This document shows positions 15,871 through 21,432 of a stretch of 21,433 nucleotides of DNA, piece after piece. Within the stretch, counting starts at the first letter, position 1; the number at the start of each line of letters is the position of its first letter. Origin of the DNA: a virus; the IMG/VR virus record IMGVR_UViG_3300046028_005466, positions 1 to 21,433 of that record; one strand, 5' to 3'. The notes under the pieces are model-generated. The model was not told the origin of the DNA, did no database searches, and was given only the letters and a program-made list of their open reading frames with translations. The translations under genes were made by a program, and so were the position numbers.

Positions 15871-15967
15871 CTCTATCATCCTCTTGTTTAACTTTAATGT
15901 CTTTAAGTTCTCTAGCTCTTAACTTATCCAAGTAGCTAGGTTCAGTTGGTTGTTGTGGGTCGGTCAT
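15821..15967 (-). CDS. Small highly charged leader protein overlapping rep (48 aa)
   Basis: The ATG at 15967 has GGAG seven bases upstream. The frame runs 48 codons to a TAA at 15821-15823, ending about 50 bases inside rep in a different frame. The peptide begins TDPQQPTEPSYLDKLRAREL and then becomes a run of Asp, Glu, Lys and Arg (25 of 48 residues are charged). It is the first gene after the predicted rep promoter. It could act as a translational leader that opens the rep start, as known for some plasmid initiators, or be a small control protein. No homologue recognised. Confidence rests on the good ribosome site, the promoter position and the overlap. Confidence 0.55.
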   Translation of the reverse strand: MTDPQQPTEPSYLDKLRARELKDIKVKQEDDRDERENREEDNGKGETG

Positions 15968-16014
15968 AGTAGTTCTCCAGTAAGTAGAGAAGATAGTCTA
16001 CCATGAATTCCCGC

Positions 16015-16032
16015 TTATATCCAGTGATATAA
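16015..16032 (-). promoter_or_regulatory. Inverted repeat at the rep transcription start
   Basis: TTATATC (16015-16021) and GATATAA (16026-16032) form a perfect 7-bp inverted repeat around CAGT. It sits just downstream of the rep -10 box on the minus strand, where transcription would begin. It may be an operator or a 5' hairpin. Confidence 0.4.
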
Positions 16033-16038
16033 AGGTCA

Positions 16039-16067
16039 ATTATAGTCGATTAGGGTATAAAAGTCAA
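16039..16067 (-). promoter_or_regulatory. Near-consensus sigma70 promoter of the rep operon with embedded inverted partial iteron
   Basis: On the minus strand, TTGACT (16067-16062) and TATAAT (16044-16039) are separated by exactly 17 bases, reading toward the 48-aa gene and rep. The spacer contains TTTATACCC. This resembles the distal part of the iteron (CTTATACCT or CTTATCCCT) but is inverted relative to the iterons. In Rep_3 replicons such inverted half-iterons let the initiator repress its own gene. Confidence 0.7.
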
Positions 16068-16085
16068 CCGCTGATTTATCCGTTA

Positions 16086-16148
16086 GTGAAAATTCTTATC
16101 CCTCTCGTGAAAATCCTTATACCTGCCGTGAAAATTCTTATCCCTAGA
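16086..16148 (+). repeat. Three 21-bp iterons (Rep binding sites, probable replication origin)
   Basis: GTGAAAATTCTTATCCCT occurs at 16086 and 16128, and GTGAAAATCCTTATACCT at 16107. The starts are exactly 21 bases apart, two helical turns, as in iteron origins. A degenerate TTATCC half-site lies just upstream (about 16075-16080). They lie between the rep promoter and a structured non-coding stretch. I saw no clear DnaA box. Confidence 0.85.
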
Positions 16149-16222
16149 CCCTTCCAAGTCGTTGATTTATAAGCAGAAATCGCCCCCCTAAAGTATATAA
16201 ACCTTATAAAGCTCTCAACAGC

Positions 16223-16566
16223 AATAACCCTAGGAGTGTAGTGGGTATTAACTTCGACAAGCTAGAGTCGGTGTGCCTTGGGTATTAGTAACTGTAGTCT
16301 ATAGTACTTAGTTTATATACTTATTATAACCTAGCATAGCTCGTAGGGAAGACAACTCCAGCGGAGATTGTCACTTATACTTTTATACTAGAGGGAGGAC
16401 AGGAGTTTCCAGCGAATCAGCTCTATTAAGGACTAGTTCTGGGAACTAGAAGCTAGAGCGGAGTAAGTATGCGTGGAGGTTTTGAAAGTTTGTATATAGA
16501 GTAGGTGCGCCTATTTACCTTACGCATCCAGTATAGTCGCTGGTAGTACCTTACTAGATACCACCA
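16223..16566 (+). ncRNA. Candidate structured RNA or structured origin region (no gene)
   Basis: The gap of about 430 bp between the iterons and the next gene has no convincing ORF but a chain of stem-loops. 16223-16234 pairs with 16276-16286, enclosing 16251-16258 with 16267-16274. ACTGTA/TATAGT is at 16291-16305. TAGTTTATA/TATAACCTA is at 16309-16333. GACAACTCC pairs with GGAG-A-TTGTC at 16351-16372. GCTCTA/TAGAGC (16420-16459) encloses a perfect CTAGTTC/GAACTAG. ATGCGT/ACGCAT pairs 16469-16474 with 16522-16527. TGGTA/TACCA is near 16542-16566. The few wobble pairs are G-U on the plus strand, which weakly favours a plus-strand RNA. A DNA role at the origin is the alternative. No named RNA family recognised. 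Confidence 0.4.
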
Positions 16567-16575
16567 ACTAGCCTA

Positions 16576-16878
16576 CTATCTTATTAACTTGTTAACCCTT
16601 AAACCTTGCAAGGTAGCGTCAAAAAACTCTTTTGAAACTGTAACTATACAATTTTCCATCTTGCTTACTTCTCTTTTATGAGTTATTGTTGTGCGACTAC
16701 ACCATTCATGTGTAACATACCATTGCATGTTTGTTTTAACTGCTATAATGGTATTGTAACTAATATAAATATGAGTGCCATATATTTCACTATAGCCGTA
16801 GAATAGTTGTTTTGACCCTATCTGTTTATTAAAGCCTAGATTGTAAGTTATAACTACATCTTTCAATTTAACTGCCAT
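16576..16878 (-). CDS. Small phage protein of unknown function (100 aa), last gene of the four-gene operon
   Basis: It begins MAVKLKDVVITYNLGFN and has a beta-rich core: YSEIYGTHIYISYNTIIAVKT, then a Trp-rich stretch and WCSRTTITHKREVSK. This resembles a small domain seen in phage hypothetical proteins that carry HGxxIYxSYxTxIA and a W-S-RTT-xH pattern, but I cannot name it with certainty. The C-terminus is helical. The start ATG follows the stop of the 55-aa membrane protein after a single base, with GGGGTG as a possible ribosome site. No catalytic residues are evident. Confidence 0.7.
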   Translation of the reverse strand: MAVKLKDVVITYNLGFNKQIGSKQLFYGYSEIYGTHIYISYNTIIAVKTNMQWYVTHEWCSRTTITHKREVSKMENCIVTVSKEFFDATLQGLRVNKLIR

Positions 16879-16879
16879 G

Positions 16880-17047
16880 TTACACCCCTTTAATTAAATT
16901 ATAGATATTGATATAACCAACTATACCACCAACTAGGATGAACAGTGCCCCTATAATTGGATAATGTGGCACTGTTTGACCTGTATAAATACAGATAGCA
17001 CTAAGGAAAGTTAGCATTAAGCTGAAATAGATCTCAATTGTTTTCAT
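16880..17047 (-). CDS. Small two-span membrane protein (55 aa)
   Basis: Translation from the ATG at 17047 gives MKTIEIYFSLMLTFLSAICI and then YTGQTVPHYP. A second hydrophobic stretch follows, IIGALFILVGGIVGYI, ending NLIKGV. There are two predicted transmembrane segments (about residues 5-23 and 31-50) joined by a short polar loop. The stop is one base before the start of the 100-aa gene, so it fits the operon. A modest AAGG lies upstream. A perfect 12-bp hairpin at 17072-17098 sits just before it and could reduce transcription into it. Function unknown; small phage membrane proteins of this shape include holin-like and superinfection-blocking proteins, but nothing decides between them. Confidence 0.6.
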   Translation of the reverse strand: MKTIEIYFSLMLTFLSAICIYTGQTVPHYPIIGALFILVGGIVGYINIYNLIKGV

Positions 17048-17071
17048 GTTATCGCCTTATAAAGTTATTTA

Positions 17072-17098
17072 AGTAAGCGGGTAATATACCCGCTTACT
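17072..17098 (-). terminator. Perfect 12-bp hairpin inside the small-gene operon
   Basis: AGTAAGCGGGTA pairs perfectly with TACCCGCTTACT around a three-base ATA loop. Read on the minus strand it is followed by TTAAATAACTTT, a weak T-rich tail. It is therefore a plausible intrinsic terminator or attenuator between the 58-aa and 55-aa genes. The stem motif AAGCGGGTWA also occurs at 17905-17914 and 18111-18120. Confidence 0.65.
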
Positions 17099-17109
17099 AT
17101 TGAGTTAGA

Positions 17110-17286
17110 TTATCTACTATATCGCTTTATAGCCTTGTCATATGGTAGCGTAGATATAAAATAAAAGTGAATCATTCTACCCGCACGGCTTAAAGTCAAC
17201 AGGTACTTCATAGCCATATAACGTGTTTTAAAACTTGTTACTTGGTTAATAGTTTCATCACTATTATGTGAATAAAGATAATACAT
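17110..17286 (-). CDS. Small basic protein of unknown function (58 aa)
   Basis: The ATG at 17286 lies just after the TAG stop of the 173-aa gene, with GAGGG a few bases upstream inside that gene. The product begins MYYLYSHNSDETINQVTSFK and ends with a Lys/Arg-rich tail (YDKAIKRYSR). The middle, RYMAMKYLLTLSRAGRMIHF, looks helical and amphipathic. No family recognised. Its tight spacing to the upstream gene and its ribosome site support it as a real gene. Confidence 0.55.
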   Translation of the reverse strand: MYYLYSHNSDETINQVTSFKTRYMAMKYLLTLSRAGRMIHFYFISTLPYDKAIKRYSR

Positions 17287-17288
17287 AC

Positions 17289-17810
17289 CTAACCCTCACT
17301 TTTTGGCAATTCACACTTTAAACCAATAACTTTAAAACCGTCCACCAATGGACTAATATTATCGAACCCGTTTACACTTAAAATAGTGACTATTTCGGGG
17401 GTTGGTTCACAGATTAATTGTGTTAACTTTGACCCTTTGCCATTACTTTTGACTTCAGTAATACCCAAGCTATCAAACAATACTTTGTATTGGGCGTATT
17501 TATCAACGCTAACAGTTGAACTAGTACCGTCCGTATGATTCAAAGATAAATAAGTACCGCTGTTTAAATGTTTAAACAACTTATCTAAATTTTCTATGCT
17601 ACGGTCTTTTATATCTTTATGGAATAGCATAATGAAATAAGCTTTTAGATGTTCTTCACTTTTGAATTGTAACTGATAAGTGCCATTTAAATAATCGAGG
17701 GTTAACCCGTCGAAAGTGTACTTGACAGCTAACTCTATAGTGTTACCTTGGCCTTTATCAAAGGAAGTTAATACAGCATGAATTGAATTGTTTGTTGTTA
17801 AGTTTGACAT
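17289..17810 (-). CDS. Unknown protein heading the small-gene operon (173 aa)
   Basis: The protein starts MSNLTTNNSIHAVLTSFDKG with AAGG upstream of the ATG. It has a beta-rich N-terminal part (IELAVKYTFDGLTLDYLNGTYQLQF in pieces) and helices around 55-85. A Ser/Thr-rich strand region and a Gly/Lys-rich loop (SNGKGSK) come next, then a final mixed segment ending KSEG. I do not recognise a family. It is the first gene after a 110-base leader that carries a boxA-like element and a stem-loop, so it is probably the first product of an antitermination-regulated transcript. Confidence 0.75.
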   Translation of the reverse strand: MSNLTTNNSIHAVLTSFDKGQGNTIELAVKYTFDGLTLDYLNGTYQLQFKSEEHLKAYFIMLFHKDIKDRSIENLDKLFKHLNSGTYLSLNHTDGTSSTVSVDKYAQYKVLFDSLGITEVKSNGKGSKLTQLICEPTPEIVTILSVNGFDNISPLVDGFKVIGLKCELPKSEG

Positions 17811-17878
17811 TGTCTTTTACCTTGTAAAATAGAATTGAAATAAATAATAAATAAATAATAAGTTTATAACCCACTAAG

Positions 17879-17895
17879 CACGCAATTTAGGCGTG
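17879..17895 (-). promoter_or_regulatory. Stem-loop downstream of boxA (boxB-like)
   Basis: On the minus strand CACGC, a seven-base loop CTAAATT, and GCGTG form a small hairpin about 29 bases after the boxA-like site. Position and size recall lambda boxB, but the loop is longer and the spacing wider than in lambda nut sites. Confidence 0.35.
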
Positions 17896-17920
17896 ACTAT
17901 AGCAAAGCGGGTAAATGTCC

Positions 17921-17936
17921 AAATTGTTAAAGAGCG
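17921..17936 (-). promoter_or_regulatory. boxA-like antitermination element
   Basis: Read on the minus strand this is CGCTCTTTAACAATTT. The core GCTCTTTAACAATTT is identical to the E. coli rrn boxA plus its following bases, and the leading C is as in lambda boxA. boxA RNA is bound by NusB/NusE. It lies in the leader of the minus-strand small-gene operon, ahead of a hairpin and of the first start codon at 17810. Confidence 0.6.
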
Positions 17937-18466
17937 ATAAACCAAACTACGGGTATAGGTTAACATAAAATAGACTTTATGCAAACAATTTATTGTATAA
18001 AGTAAATTTATTTTAATAACTGATTATAGATTAGCGTTTAAATGTAGTTAGAATAGGCTTTATAACTTGTTAAAGTTATTTTATAGGATAAGTTAAGGTT
18101 ACAGCTGATTAAGCGGGTTATAGCTTGCAAGGATAGCTGATTGAATCTCTATAGGTATATATTATAAAGTATAAAGATTTATAAAAGCTTTATAAACCAA
18201 TGACTTGAAAGTGTAGACTATTCTAGGCAATTTATCCTTTTATATCAATGACTTGCAAGGATAGAGTTATATCACTATATAAATCAATAGGTTACAAGTG
18301 TTTAAAATATATCTTTATATAAATCAAGTACTTAGAAAACCTTACAATCTGTATTGATTTAATTGGCTAGAATAGATATGTTTTATAGGTTATTTTGAGT
18401 AGATGATGTAGTGTAGGTGGGCTACGGAGATAGGTTTGAAGAGTTGTTGCCAGTAGGTGATTTAGT
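17937..18466. other. AT-rich non-coding stretch
   Basis: No ORF with a ribosome site was found on either strand. The stretch is very AT-rich up to 18360. It contains two copies of CTTGCAAGGATAG (18124-18136 and 18252-18264) and four degenerate units listed separately. No clear sigma70 promoter could be fixed for the small-gene operon, although one is expected here. The last 70 bases become rich in G on the plus strand. Confidence 0.6.
18191..18341. repeat. Four degenerate AT-rich direct repeats
   Basis: Units of the form TATAAAtCAATGACTTg.AAg begin at 18191, 18241, 18278 and 18318. Their CAA cores are spaced 48, 39 and 40 bases apart. The third and fourth copies have diverged. Two units share longer identity around CAATGACTTG. 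They could be binding sites for a phage regulator. Confidence 0.5.
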
Positions 18467-18483
18467 TTGAATTGTCTATACAC

Positions 18484-18680
18484 GTTAATGAGGCTCGTTC
18501 GCCAGCGGCTATGCGCTGAAAATATCGTCAGAATGGTATTAACAAGGCTCGTTCGCTGGATGGGAGATGGGATGAGTGCTGTTAATGAGGGTCGTTCGCT
18601 GGGGGAGGAGTTGGGAAAGGGGAGGGAGGTTTGGGGAGTTTGGGTGGGTAGGTGGGGTATTAATGAAGTGCGTTCGCTGG
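18484..18680 (+). repeat. Four dispersed 22-bp repeats, the last two flanking a G-rich tract
   Basis: The pattern is [GA]TTAATGAGG followed by .TCGTTCGCTGG. Copies lie at 18484 (end altered to CGCCAGCGG), 18538-18559, 18581-18602 and 18659-18680. Spacings of 54, 43 and 78 bases are irregular, and the copies fall in two reading frames, so conservation is at the DNA or RNA level. Between copies 3 and 4, bases 18601-18657 contain eight runs of three or more G, able to form quadruplexes. Confidence 0.75.
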
Positions 18681-18689
18681 AAGCAAAGT

Positions 18690-18718
18690 TAGCCTAAGTA
18701 CATTACATACTTAGGCTA
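18690..18718 (-). terminator. 11-bp perfect hairpin after the exonuclease gene
   Basis: TAGCCTAAGTA and TACTTAGGCTA pair perfectly around a seven-base loop. It begins six bases beyond the end of the exonuclease gene on the minus strand and is followed there by ACTTTGC, a weak T tract. It is the likely terminator of the right-hand metabolism operon. Confidence 0.65.
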
Positions 18719-18724
18719 CTATCT

Positions 18725-19489
18725 CTACCTATCAGCTAGTTCTTTGACTACAGCAGCCATAACTGGAGGACTTAAATCGGGTTGTCTAACTAACCACTTC
18801 AAGTAGTCAGTAGGGATTTCACTAAACCTCTTTCCTCCATGTTTACCGAAAGGCATAAGAGTAATAGCTTCTACCACCTTATTAAGTTCCTCATAAGTCC
18901 TAGTTCCTTGAGAACATAAACTAACTAAATCCTGCCAGTCTTTAACTTGCGGAAGCTTCCGAACTATCTTCAGAAGGACTAAATACACCAACTTACAGTC
19001 TAGAAGTGCCCCGTGAGCTTTAAGTGTTAGCTTCTTCCCTTCTTCTTTATACAAGAACTCAACTAAAGTAGTTAGTTTATGGTTAGCAAGACCATCTTTT
19101 TTAGTATAAACTAGTTGGGCAAGCTCTTTAGTGCAGATAAGCTTAACGTCTGGTTTCTGGAATACCCTCCAGTCATAAGCAATGTTATGTCCAATCATAA
19201 ACTCAACTGACTTTGGGTACTCAAACTCCCTAATAGATGGACAATTTATCAAGTCCTTCATGTAAATGCCAGTAACTTGACTAGCTCTAGGGTCTATAGC
19301 CTTAGTTGGTCTGTACCTTTGCTCAAAAACACTAGGATGAACTTCATGTGAGGTTAGGAAAGCTACGGGGTCGGGTATATCTAGCTCTCTGAACTCGTCA
19401 AAGTTCTCTGGCATAGTTATGAAGGCTACTTCGCAAGCTTGAGGTTCAACTAACCCAGTCGTTTCAGAATCTGCAATAACTATTTTCAT
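18725..19489 (-). CDS. ExoX-like DEDDh 3'-5' exonuclease with C-terminal DUF3820
   Basis: A 254-aa protein. Catalytic residues visible are D7 and E9 in IADSETTG, D106 in GHNIAYD, and H159 and D164 in KAHGALLDC; together they make the DEDDh set of the DnaQ superfamily. Residues 212-250 (MPFGKHGG then a helix with YLKWLVRQ) match the small DUF3820-type domain that also ends E. coli ExoX. The enzyme would degrade DNA from 3' ends using two metal ions. The ATG overlaps the ligase stop as TAATG, with GGAG nearby, so the two are coupled. It is the last gene of the operon before a hairpin terminator. Likely role: processing DNA ends during phage replication or repair. Confidence 0.88.
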   Translation of the reverse strand: MKIVIADSETTGLVEPQACEVAFITMPENFDEFRELDIPDPVAFLTSHEVHPSVFEQRYRPTKAIDPRASQVTGIYMKDLINCPSIREFEYPKSVEFMIGHNIAYDWRVFQKPDVKLICTKELAQLVYTKKDGLANHKLTTLVEFLYKEEGKKLTLKAHGALLDCKLVYLVLLKIVRKLPQVKDWQDLVSLCSQGTRTYEELNKVVEAITLMPFGKHGGKRFSEIPTDYLKWLVRQPDLSPPVMAAVVKELADR

Positions 19490-20358
19490 TAATCTATCTC
19501 CGCTAAAGTTTTATCATGTCTAATACACTTGAAACGAGGTTCTCTAAGCTGCCCATCTGGAAGTTCTTTCATAGCTTTAACTTCTACTACTTGACCTACA
19601 ATTAACTCTCTTGAGTTCCACCATCTTTCCCTCTGGTCATCGGTCATACCAGAAACTTGATGTTTAGTACCATCTCTACTCTGAACAATCAAAGCTCCTA
19701 AAGTTCCTTGATACTTACCTTCGCCTTCAACCATACCTACTACGGCTAAGTCTTTAGTTACTTCTTCCTTGATTTTCATCATATTAGCGTTGCGCTTTCC
19801 GAAGAAGTAACCTGCTTCCCAGTTCTTTAAGATTACACCCTCTCCTCCAAGCTCTAAAATAGAGTTAAAGTACTTATATATAAGTTCTTCGTCACTTGTA
19901 ACTGCAAGAATTGGAATTAACTCTACCCAATGACCTAACCATACTTTTAACATTTCATAAGCTATATTAGCGTACTTGTATCTTTCTTTAAAAGCTAACT
20001 CTGGTCTATCTAAAAAGATAGCATCATGTAAGTTTAGAACTACATCACTAGCTTCTTCTGACTTTCTATTTAGAACTCCATTAAGTTCATGGAAAGGTAA
20101 ATTTGGTATAGTAGCTTCAAAGATAAGTCTTAAATTCTCTTTAGGAGATAGAGATTTAACTATAAGCTCGTTCAAGTAATCTACTGAAGGGATTTCCCGT
20201 TCAGCTCTTGAGCTTAACTTACCCCATTTACCATCTATATAGTCGATATAGAGCAGCCATCCATCCTTTTTCTCCATAATAGCATAGGTTTCAAGTTTAA
20301 AGTTCTTTTTAGCTTTAGCTTCATGGAAATGAAGTACTTTCTGTATTGGATATGTCAT
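19489..20358 (-). CDS. ATP-dependent DNA ligase
   Basis: A 289-aa small ligase. Motif I is MEKKDGW, with K30 as the nucleophile that takes the AMP. Motif Ia is around SSRAE (49-53), motif III LIFEATI (78-84), motif IV EGVILKN (173-179), and motif V MMKIKE (193-198). Residues from about 203 onward form the OB-fold domain (GKYQGTLGALIVQS and the final KAMKEL..GQLREPRF strand). It lacks an extra N-terminal DNA-binding domain, as in other compact phage ligases. The start overlaps the ThyX-like stop as ATGA with a strong AGGAG. It would seal nicks during phage DNA replication. Family call is secure. Confidence 0.93.
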   Translation of the reverse strand: MTYPIQKVLHFHEAKAKKNFKLETYAIMEKKDGWLLYIDYIDGKWGKLSSRAEREIPSVDYLNELIVKSLSPKENLRLIFEATIPNLPFHELNGVLNRKSEEASDVVLNLHDAIFLDRPELAFKERYKYANIAYEMLKVWLGHWVELIPILAVTSDEELIYKYFNSILELGGEGVILKNWEAGYFFGKRNANMMKIKEEVTKDLAVVGMVEGEGKYQGTLGALIVQSRDGTKHQVSGMTDDQRERWWNSRELIVGQVVEVKAMKELPDGQLREPRFKCIRHDKTLAEID

Positions 20359-20945
20359 ACTGACTCCTTAATAAAGTGTGGATGTTCTAAGTTATTCAGA
20401 AGAAACTCACAAAAAGTTCTCCAATGTTTATACCTATGGTCATGTCTCTGTCCGTAGATATGTCTCAGAACCTTATAATTCGTAGTAACTACTCGTTCTT
20501 GTAACCAACCTTCTGGAAGGTTCTCCTTGAGCCTAGTTATATCATTGTAGTAAGGTGACTTAGGACTTTTATACGAAAGTAAGCACTTATTAAAGGCTGA
20601 AATCATACATTTAGAAGTTCCCTCTTCAAAGTCACTATACCCAACAATCCTAGCTTTCAAAGTGTGCATTGTAGAAGCACTTTGTTTACTAACTCCTACA
20701 CGGTAAGTATCAAACTCCTGCCAGAAAGCTCTTGTAGCTTGTACATATAGCTGAACTGTAATGTGTTCAAGAAGCTTATTATGTCCTCCATCTTTATGAG
20801 CTAGGAGTTTAGCTCTTTTGTCCGCTTTGAGTATCTTCTCTTCAGTCCACCAGTCTTCTAAAGGAGTTATATGGTCATAGTAGCTTAAAGCCATACCAAG
20901 TAAAGCTCCAGAATACCCTGTTTCTTCTATAATGTTTATTTTCAT
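20355..20945 (-). CDS. FAD-dependent thymidylate synthase-like protein (ThyX family, altered motif)
   Basis: A 196-aa protein. HNKLLEHITVQLYVQATRAFWQ (in pieces, residues 55-76) matches the ThyX helix with conserved H55, E60 and H61. The segment after it, DTYRVGVSKQSAS, occupies the place of the ThyX signature RHRxxSxxxxS. Here one His-Arg is replaced and the serines are shifted, so the family's hallmark is only partly kept. The C-terminal LPEGWLQERVVTTNYKVLRH and YGQRHDHR resemble the usual ThyX end. Members make dTMP from dUMP using FAD and methylene-tetrahydrofolate. It lies between a nucleotide kinase and DNA ligase, consistent with supplying dTTP precursors. Activity with the altered motif is unproven. 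Confidence 0.8.
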   Translation of the reverse strand: MKINIIEETGYSGALLGMALSYYDHITPLEDWWTEEKILKADKRAKLLAHKDGGHNKLLEHITVQLYVQATRAFWQEFDTYRVGVSKQSASTMHTLKARIVGYSDFEEGTSKCMISAFNKCLLSYKSPKSPYYNDITRLKENLPEGWLQERVVTTNYKVLRHIYGQRHDHRYKHWRTFCEFLLNNLEHPHFIKESV

Positions 20946-20958
20946 AACTATCTCTTAG

Positions 20959-21432
20959 TTAGGTTATTTTCTCAACTAGCTTTTGAACTTCAACCTTTAA
21001 GTCCTCCAAGCTCCCATTATTATCTATAACAAAGTCACAGTCACTCTGCATAATAGTTATAGAAGTTGAAGGTTCTGGGGCTTTGCGCTTTGAAGCATCT
21101 ACCCAGACTATACAGTCAACTAGACCTTCTACAATCATAGTCTCTAGTTCGTCCATGTTGCGAAGTCCGCAGTAAATATCATAGTACTGGAAGATGTCCC
21201 GTCCAAGTCTAGCTAAGTCGGGCATGTTGTAAGCTTTAATAAGCTCGAACCACTCTTGTCTATGATTAACTCTGTCATTATAGCAGTCCTCAAAGGTCTT
21301 ATACTTGTATTTTAACCTCAAAGTAGGGTAGACAGCTTTAAATCCTGCCGCTTGCGAACTAGATTCAAATGTAAATCCATGCTCTTCTTTAAGTAGCTGA
21401 CATACGGTATCTTTACCGTGTCTAGCATGATC
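20959..21432 (-). CDS. P-loop nucleotide kinase, phage deoxynucleoside monophosphate kinase type (5' cut by window edge)
   Basis: The frame stays open to the window edge, so the annotated TTG at 21321 is not the real start. The first visible residues, DHARHGKDTVCQLL, contain a Walker A of the form xxxxGKDT that is common in phage dNMP kinases. The rest fits that group: a sequence with FESSSQAAGFKAVYPTL, then an acidic-aromatic block (FEDCYNDRVNHRQEWFELIK), an IYCGLRN motif, VWVDASKR, and a final DFVIDNNGSLEDLK segment. It would phosphorylate dNMPs made from degraded host DNA or from the ThyX step. It precedes the ThyX-like gene by 13 bases. Substrate not determinable here. Confidence 0.8.
   Translation of the reverse strand, partial: DHARHGKDTVCQLLKEEHGFTFESSSQAAGFKAVYPTLRLKYKYKTFEDCYNDRVNHRQEWFELIKAYNMPDLARLGRDIFQYYDIYCGLRNMDELETMIVEGLVDCIVWVDASKRKAPEPSTSITIMQSDCDFVIDNNGSLEDLKVEVQKLVEKIT

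Noticed and set aside
16223-16566. tRNA or known riboswitch in the structured region
   Set aside because: No T-loop consensus, CCA end in the right place or recognised riboswitch core could be found; only generic stem-loops are supported.
16608-16620. CTTGCAAGG palindrome matching the 18.1-18.3 kb repeats
   Set aside because: Only a short core is shared and it lies inside a coding gene; chance is likely.
17937-18060. Sigma70 promoter upstream of the boxA
   Set aside because: Several TATAAT-like boxes exist (for example TATAAT and TACAAT on the minus strand) but none has a usable -35 at 16-18 bases; no promoter is called.
18484-18680. CRISPR array
   Set aside because: Repeats are 22 bp with some divergence, spacer lengths of about 21-56 are irregular, the intervals are low-complexity and there are no cas genes.
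16357-18680. CCAGCG/CGCTGG hexamer as a shared intergenic motif
   Set aside because: The hexamer also occurs in several coding regions (for example near 1421, 4979 and 11060), so it is not specific.
18467-18697. 76-aa plus-strand ORF over the G-rich repeats
   Set aside because: It has no ribosome site. Its composition comes from the repeats and G runs, and the repeat copies fall in two different frames, so it is not likely to be a coding gene.
19976-20179. Plus-strand ORF within the ligase gene
   Set aside because: It lies opposite conserved ligase motifs and is a shadow frame.
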